Shown piece after piece: positions 18,628 to 30,218 of a stretch of 64,000 bases of DNA. The stretch covers positions 20,212,044 to 20,276,043 of the forward strand of contig NC_072897.1 in NCBI RefSeq assembly GCF_027943255.1. Reading direction: 5' to 3'. Origin of the DNA: Anastrepha obliqua (lineage: Eukaryota > Arthropoda > Insecta > Diptera > Tephritidae). The position numbers were made by a program, and so were the translations under genes. The notes beneath the pieces were generated by a model. The model saw nothing but the letters and a program-made list of their open reading frames with translations, ran no database searches and was not told where the DNA came from. Within the stretch, counting starts at the first letter, position 1. Each line of letters begins with the position of its first letter.

Positions 18628-20980
18628 TTTTTTTTTTTTTTTTGTAAATATTTTATTTGCAATCTATCTTAATATAATGATATTCAGCAAATTAGGTCTT
18701 ACAATCTAATAGCAGCGGTAGTATTTGCACAAATGCAAAACTACATATAAAATTACGATATTTGTTCATTTGTTCATTATATCTTAAATGTATTAAATTT
18801 CATTTCTACTAATGAGTTGCTTATCTTCATATAGGAACTTATGTATTTTGTTTTTATTTAGTGTTGAATAAATAATTTAATTCAGCAAAATTAGAGAAAT
18901 GGCAAGTCTAAGATATGATTACGCTTCAGTCGTATTGTTTCATTACTTGAGTCTAATAAGCATATAGCATTCGTATTTACATGGTTTGACAGCCGTGCAA
19001 GATAACTGTTAGAAAAGTTTGGAATTTCACTCTTTACAAATAGGATATCTAAGTCCTTGTGTATTGCTTCATTTGTGACAAACCAAGGGGCGTTAACAAG
19101 AGCACGCAAAGTTTTTGATTGGTAGCGTTGCAGGATTTCTATATTCGATTTGCTAGCAGTTCCCCAAAGCTGTATACCGTAGGTCCATACAGGCTTTAAA
19201 ATAGCTTTATATAGTCTTATTTTGTGTTCAAAACTAAGCTGAGATTTGCGACCAAGCAGCCAGTGCATTCGCTTGGTTTTATTTCTAAGCTGCTCTTGTT
19301 TGGCCTTAATATGGGATTTCCAAGTAAGGCGTCGATCTAAATGCATTCCTAAATATGTCACCTTGGTATTCGTTGGCATTACAGCATTATTTAAAAATAT
19401 TCTTGGACAGTTATCTTTTCTTAACGTAAAGGTGACATGGGTAGACTTGTCGGAGTTAACTTTGATCCTCCATTTATCAAGCCAAATTTCTAAAATATTT
19501 AATTGGTTTTGCAGCAAAGAGGATGCTGTTGCAGGTGAATCGCTAGAAGCTATGAAGGCTGTATCGTCAGCGTAAGTAGCCACTTCCACTTCTTCTGTTA
19601 TTGGCATGTCGGAAGTAAATATTGTGAATAGGACGGGGCCCAACACACTACCCTGGGGCACACCAGCGCTAATATTGTATATTTCTGAAGACGCATCTCG
19701 GTGTCTAACATAAAAGTGCCTTTCACTCAGATAGGATTTAAGGATCAAATAGAAATGTGCTGGCAGGAGTTTTTTAATTTTGTATAGAAGTCCCACATGC
19801 CATACTCTGTCGAATGCCTGTTGAACATCTAAAAAAGCTGCAGAACAGTATTGCTTCCTTTCTAGTGCATCCCTAATTACATTTACAACCCTGCGGCATT
19901 GTTCTGGTGTGCCATGTCTTGCCCTGAACCCAAACTGATGTTCGGGAATGATGTTGTGGTCCCCAACTACTGGTAACATTCTCTTCAAAAATATTCGTTC
20001 GAATATTTTCGAGAACGTTACAAGCAAACTAATGGGGCGGTAAGACTTAAGAAAGTTTTCGGGTTTATTTGGTTTTGGCACCATAACAACAACAGCACAT
20101 TTCCATTGTGTTGGGTAGTGATTTACATTGAGAATGGCATTGTAGATTATTGTAAGGAATTCAATAGCTTTCTCAGGTAGAGCTTTAACTACTTTACCAT
20201 CAATGCAGTCATATCCAGGAGCCTTGCAGTTATTTAGTCTAAGTATTACTTCAGATACTTCACTATTTGATGTCCGGCTGATCGGAAAATCTATTTGACA
20301 TGGGGATTCAAGAAAATTTGTGAACTCCGCATCGTCATTGGCGGCAATTGGAAGATTTGGCTGAAAAATTTGATAGAGATGTTTGGCAAAAGCCTCTGTT
20401 TTACTTTCATCGCTTCTGCACCATACCCCATTAGAATCCCTAATGCTGGCATTACGCTTGATCGGCCGCTTTATATATTTAGTAGCCCTCCAGATTTTGT
20501 GTTCATCGTTTTTTGTAGGTTCAAGTGTTTTGATGAAAGAATTAAACGATTGATTTCTGAGATCAGATAGTTTTGTTTTGAGTTCTTTCGTAGCTTTATT
20601 CAGTGCTCTTTTATTAGCGGGGTATCTGTATTCCTGCCAGATTTTTCGTAATCTTCTTTTTTTATTAATTAGAAGTAGTATTTCAGGAGGGACTTGTACA
20701 TGGTCATTAGAAGGGAGTTTCTCTCTCAAGGGGCTGGACAAATACGCTGCCTCATGAATAACATTAGTGAATGCTTCTATTGCTGCATCGCGTTCGACTC
20801 CTTTTTCTATTGACATATTTAAATCGATATGTTTATCTATCCAATATTGAAAAGATTTTAGGTCAGTTTTTGGGGTAAGGATCTTATACTTCTTAGAAAC
20901 ATTGTGGACATTGACATTGTACGTTACAATTAGAGGCGAGTGGTCGGAACTAAGCTCGTTAGTATGCTGTATGCTCAGCC
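18628..20980 (-). mobile_element. 5'-truncated Jockey-clade LINE
   Basis: The minus-strand LINE starts at a 16-nt T run (18628-18643, its poly(A) tail) and ends near 20980, within the endonuclease region. ORF1 and most of the endonuclease are absent, which is typical of incomplete target-primed reverse transcription. It sits inside the 3-kb TIR element between two copies of a roughly 300-bp segment. Confidence 0.85.
18891..20962 (-). CDS. Jockey ORF2, partial: endonuclease end plus complete RT
   Basis: The minus strand is open from the truncation point to a stop at 18891. The upstream part, before the Met at 20816, encodes the endonuclease end with SSDHSPLI. From that Met, 641 residues cover a thumb-like basic linker and the RT, with SYRPISLLVTF, AFDRVWH, GVPQGSVLGP, catalytic YADD near residue 415, YLGMHLDRRLTW and the Jockey QLWGTASKSN segment. 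The RT has no stop or frameshift, so the copy is young, but it cannot act alone without the rest of the endonuclease and ORF1. Confidence 0.88.
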
Positions 20981-21275
20981 TTCATGCCCACACCGAAGCG
21001 AATAAATTTGCGATTAAGAAGGCCGCGCAGGTAATTTGTGGTGCAGAAGCTAAAGTCGGCGGAATTATTCGTTTTGTTTTTTGGCACGTATTTAATTCAG
21101 GTTCAAGTCCTGAAGTCATATCTTTTTCCTTGCACATTTTTTTACAATTCAAACCAGGAAAGTTTGGTAAAATTTTTGAGTTTATTTTAATTAAAATTTC
21201 TTTAAAATACTGTTTTTTTTTTGTATTTCATAAATGGAAATTTCTTTTCGGTATAAAATAGTTCATACTGGATAT
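20981..21275 (+). repeat. Large duplication flanking the Jockey copy, right
   Basis: Matches 18327-18627, including the T arm at 21097-21113. Each flank carries private differences relative to the uninterrupted copy near 61935-62240. Confidence 0.78.
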
Positions 21276-21543
21276 GACCTGATTTTTATATAAATCAATT
21301 AAAACAGAAAATATGTACATATGTCTTTAATCTCTTTCATCAAATCCAAATTATATTGATGAGAAAATATCATTCTAATATCCGTCCAGAGAGCCAAACA
21401 CGCATACACACATTCATATGCATTTAATTACGCATACAAACTTTCAACTAACGCAGAATATGTGCATATAAAACTGCGAATCGAATAAATGACTGATTTA
21501 GAAAAGTTCATTAGTAATTATAGTTTGGGATATGGGATATGTA

Positions 21544-21915
21544 TACCCTATGAGAAAAAAGAACCGGGAAGGTGATGTTGACTGTTTTCTTCGATTGCCA
21601 AGGCATAGTCCACCATGTGTACCTTCCATCGGGCCAGGCAGTCAATAAAGAATATTATTTATCCGTTTTGAAGCCTTTGAGAGATGCTGTATGTTGCAAA
21701 CGGCCGGAAATGTGAGCAAACAATTCTTGGATTTTGCGTGATGATAACGCGCCATCGTCGGCCTGCCGCGGGTGTTTGGAGGACTGGGTTAAACGTTGGC
21801 ACATGTGTGCTGCTTCAGATGGGTCATATTTTGAAGGAGATAATATAAATTTGCCTAAAATTGAACTCTGTTTTGTTTAATTTAAACATTCACGATACTT
21901 TTTGATCATAGGGTA
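21544..21915 (+). pseudogene. Internally deleted mariner relic inside the TIR element
   Basis: TACCCTATGAGAAAAAAG at the left is mirrored by a diverged ATCATAGGGTA at the right, next to TA. Between them the frames encode pieces of an irritans-type mariner transposase: VNKEYYLSVLKPLRDA, NNSWILRDDNAP, then directly DWVKRWH from the C-terminus. The middle, with the last catalytic Asp, is deleted. The same relic with the same deletion sits at 61294-61687, so it predates spread of the host TIR element. Confidence 0.75.
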
Positions 21916-23655
21916 AATATATGCGGCTTTGCGGACAGAAATGTGTGATTTCCTGGAATTGTTCAAGGAATCTAAGTCGCATTAACTCGCGACTGTCGAA
22001 CAGTTAGAATACATATTTACATACATATGCAGGTGCATACATACATACGGAGCCGCGGCCACTCGATATGACAAAAATTCAAGATTTATCAAATATTGGC
22101 AAATAATTCCACGCGAAATATTCCAATATTGACTATTTTCGAATGGTCGCGAAAATTGGCATATGGGCGGCTCGCTTTATGAATGAAATTGAAATATGAG
22201 CTCGAACTTATGAATGAAGTTTTTGTTTTTGTTCTAAATTGTCAGCGCCATCGCTGATAGAATTATGGCCGCTGCGACTGCGTCTACGAATGTATTTTGT
22301 TTTTGTAGTCGCTAGGCTTAGATTTTAGCTTTGGGCGACATGCGCATGTGAGGTATGTGTTTTTGTTGTGTTCTTGAACATTTTAGAATGTGTGGTGGCA
22401 AAGCGACCATCGCGTTGCGCTTGCTGTTGCTTTTGCGTCTATCAAAGTATTGTGTTTTTGTAAGTATAATATTGGGAATATCGACTGGTGAAAGACAAAA
22501 GTACACGGAAGCAAGAAGGGAGCGCTGTGCTCGCGCATATATGCATGAATGTATGAACGTGCATGGATGTAGTAACATATGAATACAATTATTTTGTAGG
22601 AAGTTTAGAAGGCAAGTAGGTATATATGTATGTATATATGCTAGGACATAAGGTGGGTACATATACATACATACATAGAGCAGAATTGTTTTTGCACTTG
22701 TTAGAAAGAAACTCGTTCACTAGTGAGTATGTGTATTTGATTTCTTGTAAGAATGTGATGAGCTGTGACATGTGTACATACATAAGTCAAGGTTATTGGG
22801 CATACATGCATATGTACATATGTACCTTTTGTTCACAACGCAGGCGCAGAAATAAACGCTCTGCGCAGTTATCCTCCCCACGTGACTCGCCATCAATTCT
22901 CGGCGCAAATTTTTTTTTTTCGTTTTAAAATTTTTTTTTTTAATTTAATCGTAAAAAATTTGTAATAAATTTGATGTATCCGCTTATCATTTCAAAAGTA
23001 ACAAAATGGTAAAAAAATAAGCAGTTGAAGAAATAAACGCATCGCCTATTTTTCCTCGCCACATGTTAGACTCGATTTCAATTCCCGGCGCAAACTTGTT
23101 TTATTAATTTTTTTTTTATTCGTTTTTTTTTTTAATGTAATTGAAAAAAAATTATGTAATAAATTTTACGTATTCGCTTATTATTTCAAAAATACGAAAA
23201 TAGTAAAAATTTAATTGGTTTAATGTCGAGGTGAGAAATGTGTTATGTGTTGAGGTGAAAGATGTGTGGTGTTTCTAATTTTTGTGTGGGCAAAAGTCAG
23301 TGAGGTGTCTATAAACTCGGTGTGTTAAATTCCCTTACTAAAAATCTTTCAAATCTCAATTGTACTAAAAATTTTTAACAGTAACATTTGCACCTTCTCA
23401 TTCCATTAACATTCTCTGGTAATACAGCTCTAAAAATCTTTGCATCATGTACAAAATAGTATGTATACAAAAAAATCAGTACTGTACTGTACGGTGGTGC
23501 ATTAAAACTAAAGGAAAATGAGTGCACCGTGATCGGTCCAATTGAGAAGTGTCTTGATACGCTCCGAGCTGTAGGGAGTAGTGTGTGACCGTGAGGTCGA
23601 ATTGGGCACAATGACAGTTGCGAAAAAAGTGGCGTTTGATTAAAAAACTAAAAGA

Positions 23656-25202
23656 GATGCTTTCCATTTCAATTCAACCGGGCTATTCGGGTCATGTTCT
23701 TCGATTTCGATGTAACTCAAATATGTTGCTCTCTGGTCAAAATAATGAGACACGTATTTTTTTGTTCGCCCGAAAAACATTTTTTTCAAGAGTTATCGGC
23801 AATTTTGTTTTTCGGCTCAAATTCGATTTTTTTTAATTATGTAAGAAAAATTTTTTTTTAAATGCCCATAACTTAGTCAAAAATGAACCGATTTTAATAA
23901 TTCTGGGTTCAAAATGATCGCAATTACTTACACGAGCGACTTCATGTAGAAACAATTGCAAAAAAGTAGTTGAAAATTTTTTATTTAGCAAAAAAGAAAA
24001 AAAAAATTAAATTTTTCCGAAATTCAATATTTCAAAAAGTGTATTTTTGTTTTTTTTATAACTTTTTTTAAATCAAAAGGACATCTCAAACTTTAATTGA
24101 GCTGAATGCCTAGTAGCTAAAATGCGTTGTTTTTGAGTAATGAATTTTTGAGTAAAAAACCGTGTTTCGCACTTTTTGTTTTTTGCAAAATAAAACATTT
24201 TCAACTTCTTTATTGCAATTGTTTCTGCATGAAGTCGCTTGTGTAAGAAATTACGATTATTTTGAACCCAGAATCATTCAAATCGGCTTATTTTTGACTA
24301 AGTTATGAGTAATTAAAAAAAATTTTCTTATATAGATTCTTTCCATTTCAATTCAAAAGGGCTATTCGGGACATGTTCTTCTATTTCGATGTAACTCAAA
24401 TATGTTGCTCTCTGGTCAAAATAATGAGACACGTATTTTTTTGTTCGCCCGAAAAATTTTTTTTTTCAAGCTTTATTGGCAATTTTGTTTTTCGGCTCAA
24501 AATCGATTTTTTTTTAATAATATAAGAAAATTTTTTTTTTAAATGCTCATAACTTAGTCAAAAATTAACCGATTTTAATAATTTTGGGTTCAAAATGATC
24601 GTCATTACTTATACGAGCGATTTCATGTAGAAACAGTTGCATAAAGATAGTTGAAAATTTTTTATTTTGCAAAAAACAAAAAGGGCGAAACAGGTTTTTT
24701 ACTCAAAAATTCATTACTCAAAAACAACGCATTTTAGCTACTAGGCATTCAGCTCAATTAAAGTTTGAGATGTCCTTTTGATTTAAAAAAAGTTATAAAA
24801 AAAACAAAAAACACTTTTTGAAATATTGAATTTCGAAAAAATTTAAATTTTTTTTCTTTTTTGCTAAATAAAAAATTTTCAACTACTTTTTTGCAATTGT
24901 TTCTACATGAAGTCGCTCGTGTAAGTAATTACGATCATTCTGAACCCAGAATTATTAAAATCGGTTCATTTTTGACTAAGTTATGGGCATTTAAAAAAAA
25001 ATTGTTCTTACATAATTAAAAAAAAATCGAATTTGAGCCGAAAAACAAAATTGCCGATAACTCTTGAAAAAAATGTTTTTCGGGCGAACAAAAAAATACG
25101 TGTCTCATTATTTTGACCAGAGAGCAACATATAGTATTTGAGTTACATCGAAATCGAAGAACATGACCTGAATAGCCCGGTTAAATTGAAATGGAAAGCA
25201 TC
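23656..25202. repeat. 1.55-kb foldback palindrome
   Basis: GATGCTTTCC at 23656 is mirrored by GGAAAGCATC ending at 25202. The arms (23656-24322 and 24537-25202, about 665 bp each) are near-perfect inverted repeats. The 214-bp spacer starts with a direct copy of the arm start (GATTCTTTCC at 24335). Each arm also contains inverted subrepeats around AACTTAGTCAAAAATGAACC. It is AT-rich, non-coding and absent from the paralogous site near 44425. It resembles Foldback-type DNA elements. No clean target duplication was found. Confidence 0.82.
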
Positions 25203-25799
25203 AAGAATTAGCCTCAATTTTGCTTTATGTAAAACCGTCTCAAATAAATTATATGAAGCACTTAACATGCCCCATGTTAGCGTGGATAAGTTCAGTGAAA
25301 TACATTAGCCAAAAGGGCCTGCGCGAAAAATTTTATAACTTAAAAATCTACTGCATCTTAGTATGTCTGAGAGGACTATTGTTGCAAACCATCTAAATCA
25401 ATGTTGTGGAATTCTGGAAGGTATTGCAGCAATTCAGGTGGACATTCCCGAAGAAATGTTAGTGATAATATTTTTATCAAGCTTGCAGGCGCTATATCAA
25501 AAATTTGTGGTTCCAATGGAAACACGGGACGCAAGAAAGCAACAGTTTTGAACGATCTTGCTTGATGATGAATGTGAAAATTTCTAAACGAAATATGTCA
25601 TCGACGAACTCATAATTCATGGACAGCGGCCCAACTTCAAATTTGTGCTGCAAAGGCAGTTTTTTCAGAAACTACACGAGCGCTAGTGAAAGAATATGGT
25701 TAGCAGTGCTAGTGTGTTAACCCAGTAGGCCGACGCGACGTCGACGTCCAGATCAGCGGTACAGTTGCTACGTTAAAAAATGTGTTGTATGTACCTGCT

Positions 25800-26346
25800 C
25801 ACAATGCGGCCGATTCCCGAAAAGCTGGCCAAAACTCAAAAAATTAAGTAATTGATTCAAAATTTCTTACTCGGGGGTTGTCGGGGTCGCTGATTACGAA
25901 TTTGATCTTAAAATTTTGAAAATCCACCCCCTTCAACCCCTATTGGCCACCCCCTCACGTGAAATAGCGTATATTCTAGAACATAATCAAGATGCATGTT
26001 AATTTATATGTTTTCGGGGTCGCTGATTACGAATTTGATCTTAAAATTTTGAAAATCCACCCCCTTCCACCCCTATTGGCCACCCCCTCACGTGAAATAG
26101 CGTATATTCTAGAACATAATCAAGATGCATGTTAATTTATGTTTTCAGGGTCGCTGATTACGAATTTGATCTTACGAAGGCCACGTTGCGACTGAAAATA
26201 CAGAGGATACTTAGGGTACAGGACGTTGCTATGAACGGTTTTCACTACTCAAGGCATTACTGTAGCCAACCCAAAGACAAAAAAACTCTATCCAGAAACT
26301 TTTTTTTCGACTTTTGGCCAGCTTTTTGGGAATCGGCCGCACTGTG
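25800..26346. mobile_element. Non-autonomous Transib-like DNA transposon
   Basis: The 547-bp element starts CACAATGCGGCCGATTCCC and ends with the inverted form, reading CACAGTGCGGCCGATTCCC. The inverted repeats are about 35 bp, extending through AAAAGCTGGCCAAAA. A 5-bp CTGCT duplication (25795-25799, 26347-26351) flanks it. The paralogous site at 45018-45022 has a single CTGCT, proving insertion. A CACWRTG start with 5-bp duplication is characteristic of Transib, the RAG1-related superfamily. The inside has a 132-bp tandem repeat (starting near 25883, 26016 and 26147) and no transposase. Confidence 0.75.
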
Positions 26347-26814
26347 CTGCTGTGCAAAGCAACATTATGTCTGTCAGCAAAGCAATATAGAATGGGCATA
26401 CATACAGTTACACCTGAGCGAGATTGTGTCGAAAACAAGAACAACAAAAATTCCATGGTTTTGAAAGCATTCAATGAGAACGGACTATTCGGTTTTAATC
26501 ATGACCAGAACAAATGTTTTAGTACATTTGTGCCAAAGGATGCAAAGAGTAATGAATTTAAGTGGCACAATCGTTATGGACACGTAAACTTTAATTCCTT
26601 AAGAGACATGCCAAGAAATCAGTCGGAGTTTGGATTTAAGTTACGTTTAGAGTCCAATAAGTAGAATATCAATGTGTGCTTATTTATTTTTAAAAAACGG
26701 AAGCTTCGTATTTAAAGCAAAACGTTATAATGAGACAGTTGACTGTACCCTACGCTCAGCAGCAGAATGGGCTAGCAGAACGTGCAAATAAAACATTGGG
26801 CGAAATGGCTAGCG

Positions 26815-26990
26815 CAAGGATCGGCAACCTGCGGCTCTTTCGATGTGAAGCTGCGGCTCTTTAGTTTATAGAAAATATTATTCATTTCATTCTAACTCTC
26901 AGCCACTTATACTCGCAATCATAATTAAAATTGCAAGAACAGCATCTGGTCAAACATCTTGTGACTCTACCACCATCAGTTTAAAAAATT
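26815..26990. other. Possible hAT-type terminal fragment
   Basis: GGATCGGCAACCTGCGGCTC followed by a second GCTGCGGCTCTTTAG resembles ends of some hAT elements. A shorter form is at 45450-45490, so it predates the segmental duplication. No partner terminus was identified. Confidence 0.3.
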
Positions 26991-27239
26991 ATTAAATGAA
27001 ATGGAGGCTTAGTGTTCCGACCTCCTTCTTCACAATAAAGTGCGTTAGCTTTCAAAGGTAAGGTGTTGAAACGTTTTGCTTTAAGTGTTTTTTTTTGCCT
27101 CCTTTATTAATTACACCTCTCAAATGACACTAAGTAATTCTTTCTACAGCTTGGATTTCATAACATGAATCGTTATCAATATTACATTTTGGTTATGGTT
27201 TTGTGTGAGCTTACAAGTGTATGTACATAGCTTTTAATT

Positions 27240-28735
27240 ATTCCAGTTATCAGCTGAGTTGCGGTTGGTCGTTTGATCCGCCTGGAGTTTGCTCTTTCTG
27301 TTAAACGGACAATATGATTTGTGCTGCGTTTCCGGATGATTTCTGCTACTGTATCGATGTTGAGGTCGCGGTGAATATCTTCGTTTGGGACGTACTAAGG
27401 TGCATTAGTTATAGTTCTGAGTATTTTTGATTGTAGTCGTTGAATAATGTTAATATTAGTTTTACTTGCAATTGCCTAGATTTCTATGCCGTATGCCCAG
27501 ATTGGCACAATCACAGTTTTGTATACAGGGGTTTTATTCAACAATGACCAAGTAGCCAGTAAAGTTGTCGGAATATGTTTTTTACCTCATTTCTTTTCAA
27601 CGTAATATATTCTTTCAAGAGAAGTTTGGAGTCAATAGTCATTCCAAGGTATCTTGCTTTGGTGTCTATCGGTATTTGAGAATTGTTTACTGTCAGATTC
27701 TTGTGTCCTCCTCTCTTGTTAGAATAAACTACATGAATTGTTTTGCCACTATTGATTTGTATACCCCAAGCATTAAACCATGTTAGTGTTTTGTTCAAAA
27801 TCTTTTGTAACTTGTTTGTTGCTGCTTCTAAGGTTTTATGAGTTGCCAATAGGACGGTGTCATCTGCAAAAGTTCCTACAAGTCGATACTTGCAGGCTAG
27901 AGAATATCAGCTGTGTACAGCACATATAGTACAGGCTCTAGTACACTGCCCTGAGGTAGACTGGCTCCCATGTGTTGAATGTTGGAGTATTTGTCTCTAT
28001 ATTTCACATAAAAGTATCTGTTTGCCAAATAGCTTTTCATTAAAAAACAGTAGTCGCGTGGAAGATACTGTTTAAGTTTAAATATTAAACCTTTGTGCCA
28101 CACGCTGTCGAAAGCTTTCGCTACATCAAGATACACAGCTACGCATGTATTTATTTTATCAATTTCTGACAATATTTTATTTGTTCCTTTATGAACCTGT
28201 TCTATTGTTGAATGTTTTCTACGAAATCCGAATTGGTGTAAAGGAAATAAGTTTTGCGCCTGTAGTATGAGGTCAAGGCGGTCAAGTATAAGCTTCTCAA
28301 AAAGTTTAGATAATAATGGTAATAAACTAATTGGTCTATATGAAGAAGCTTCAGAGGCGTCTTCATTAGGTTTGGGTATTGCGATGATTTCAGCAACCTT
28401 CCAAGGCAGAGGAAAATACTTCATTCGTAATGCTGAGTTAAATATATTTCTTAAGTAGATAGTGGCTTTGTTAGGTAACTCCTTCAGAATCCTTTCTGTG
28501 ATTCCGTCATATCCTGGGGATTTATTTACGTCAATTTTTGTCTCAATTGATATTCGTATTTCTTTCGAAGTTATTTTCTTGATTGGTATATTTATGTTAT
28601 TTGTGAGGTGAGCATGAAATTCAGAATTGTCAATGTTTTGGTTAATATGTTGATTTGTAGATGTTTTTTTTTAAACGATCAGCTAGTATTTTTGCTTTTT
28701 CTTTTGGTGTTTTCGCCCAAGAATTTATTCTTGTC
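27240..28735 (-). pseudogene. Jockey ORF2 reverse transcriptase, frameshifted
   Basis: The segment 28424-27897 encodes RT motifs SYRPISLLPLL, FGFRRKHST, AKAFDSVWHKG and an altered LPQGSVLEP. After a frameshift at about 27850-27896, across the YADD region, 27849-27538 encodes LGMTIDSKLL and QLYWLLGH. The C-terminal tail continues to about 27240 with stops. Further upstream sequence to 28735 contains a T-run frameshift. Several lesions make this inactive. Confidence 0.82.
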
Positions 28736-28836
28736 CTTAGAGGGGGTTAGGGCATAACTGCGTTGTCGATTTTTTTGCAGGTCTTGCATAGTGTATAGTT
28801 TGTAGCTCTAGCAGCTCCCAGTGATGCGATATGCTA

Positions 28837-30141
28837 CTGTGGGCAAAAAGTAAGGTGAATTTATTTGTCAAACTTCGCGGGATTAAAATTTCGCTCTGGT
28901 TATTTTTTTCATGAGTTGGCAGCACTGTTAATAACATCTGGGCCAGCTTTCATGTGAATGTCATTATCAGTAATATATTTACGCTTGTGTTTACCAAACG
29001 ACCAAGAGTGCATTTTTCGATTTTCACAATGTCTGATTTGATTGAGCAGAGAAGTGCCATAAAATTTTGTTTGCGGAATGAAATTTCGGCTGCGGAAACG
29101 TTTAGCATGTTGCGGAAGGCATTAGGTGATTCGACCATGTCGCAGAAAAATGTTTATAAGTGGTACAAAGACTTCAAAGAGGGTCGAGAACGTGTTGATG
29201 ACTTGGAGCGCTCCGGACGACCATCGACGTCAACAGATGACCAACACGTCAATAAAGTGAAGGAGTTAGTGCTCAAAAATCGTCGGTTGACTGTTAAAGA
29301 CCTTACTGATATGATCGGAATATCAGAAGGATCTGTCAAAACCATTTTGAAAGACCATTTGGGCCTACGAAAGGTCAAATCTCGTTTGGTACCGAAAACT
29401 CTCAATTTCTTGGAAAAAAGTCGTCGCGTTGATGTGTGAAACAATGCTTTCAGACTATCAGGACAAGCTCAAATGCATCATTACGGGAGATGAGACTTGG
29501 ATTTATGCTTACGACCCTGGAACAACCGACCAATCAAGCGAATATCGTGCTAAATACGAGGCCAGACCGAAAAGAGCACGTCAAAGTCATTCAAAAATAA
29601 AGGTCATGATGACAGTTTTTTTCGATTTTCGTGGTGTGGTGCACTATGAATTCCTTCCACCTGGCTAAACTGTTAATAAGGAATATTATTTGAGCGTTAT
29701 GCGTCGTTTACGTGAAGCAATTCGTCTAAAAACACCAGAATTATGGGCCAACAACTCTTGGTTTTTGCATCACGATAATGCACCGTCTCACACTGCACTC
29801 GTTCTTCGTGACGATTTCGCCAAAAATTCCACGCATATCGTTCCGCAACCACCGTAATTGCCTGATTTGGCTCCGTGTGCCTTCTGGCTATTCCCAAAAA
29901 TTAAGAGACCACTCCGGGGAACGCGTTTCGAGTCGATTGAGGAGATAAAAGCTGAATCGAAGAAGGTGCTGATGGCTATACCGGAAATGGACTATTTGGC
30001 ATGTTTCGGGGATTGGAAAAATCGTTGGCATGAGAGTATTTCATCGAGAGGGGATTATTTTGAAAGGGATGAAATTGATTTACAAGAATAAATTAAGATT
30101 TTTCATTTTACAACCAAATTAACCTTACTTTTTGTCCACAT
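28837..30141 (+). mobile_element. Mariner element of the irritans type
   Basis: The 1305-bp element has imperfect terminal inverted repeats (CTGTGGGCAAAAAGTAAGGT left, ATGTGGACAAAAAGTAAGGT as the right complement) and TA on both sides (28835-28836, 30142-30143). The length is standard for mariners. It sits inside the minus-strand Jockey copy between the RT and endonuclease regions. Confidence 0.9.
29029..30090 (+). pseudogene. Mariner transposase, inactivated
   Basis: From MSDLIEQRSAIKF the N-terminal helix-turn-helix region is open to 29439 (KWYKDFKEGRERVDD, ERSGRPS, LGLRKVKSRLVP). A frameshift near 29425 moves to MLSDYQDKLKC, GDETWIY (first catalytic Asp) and AYDPGTTDQS. Stops follow at PPG*TV and QPP*LPD. 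HHDNAPSHTA holds the second Asp. In the third motif, LAPCAFWLF, the catalytic Asp of CDF is Ala. The end KNRWHESISSRGDYF is complete. One frameshift, two stops and the active-site change make it dead. Confidence 0.9.
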
Positions 30142-30218
30142 TAGTATTTTTCATATTTTTCGCCCTTGTACACTTTTAATATATCTTTAATTTTGTTTGT
30201 TGCTATATTCAGCATTTT

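Larger units (their letters stand above)
18061..23417 (+). mobile_element. 3-kb non-coding TIR element, copy 1 (hAT/P-like duplication), enlarged by a LINE
   Basis: The left end CAGAGAATGTTAATG is mirrored at 23417, and the inverted repeats run about 37 bp. An exact 8-bp duplication, GGTAATAC, flanks it (18053-18060, 23418-23425). Without the Jockey insert and its duplicated flank it would be about 3.0 kb, the same as the copy at 59467-62475. Inside are a tRNA-like T arm, an internally deleted mariner shared with the other copy, promoter-like simple repeats, and two diverged tandem units near 22850 and 23040. No own transposase was found. The 8-bp duplication suits hAT or P superfamilies. Confidence 0.78.
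23426..26850 (+). pseudogene. Copia-type retrotransposon relic A, interrupted
   Basis: Pieces at 23530-23655, 25203-25799 and 26347-26850 align with 44313-45470. They encode a degenerate Copia gag (VANHLNQCCGIL, IPEEMLVIIFLSSL, KFVVPMETRD), a pre-integrase HNRYGHVNF segment and an integrase end (QQNGLAERANKTLGEMA). No LTR was recognised, and stops and frameshifts are frequent. It is split by the foldback (23656-25202) and the Transib-like element (25800-26346). Confidence 0.7.

Noticed and set aside
22318..22668. 116-codon ORF in the 3-kb TIR element, paralleled at 60625-60903
   Set aside because: The translation is shared only because the DNA is shared. It is low-complexity (microsatellite-derived) at one end, has no recognisable domain, and the two copies differ in length through indels.
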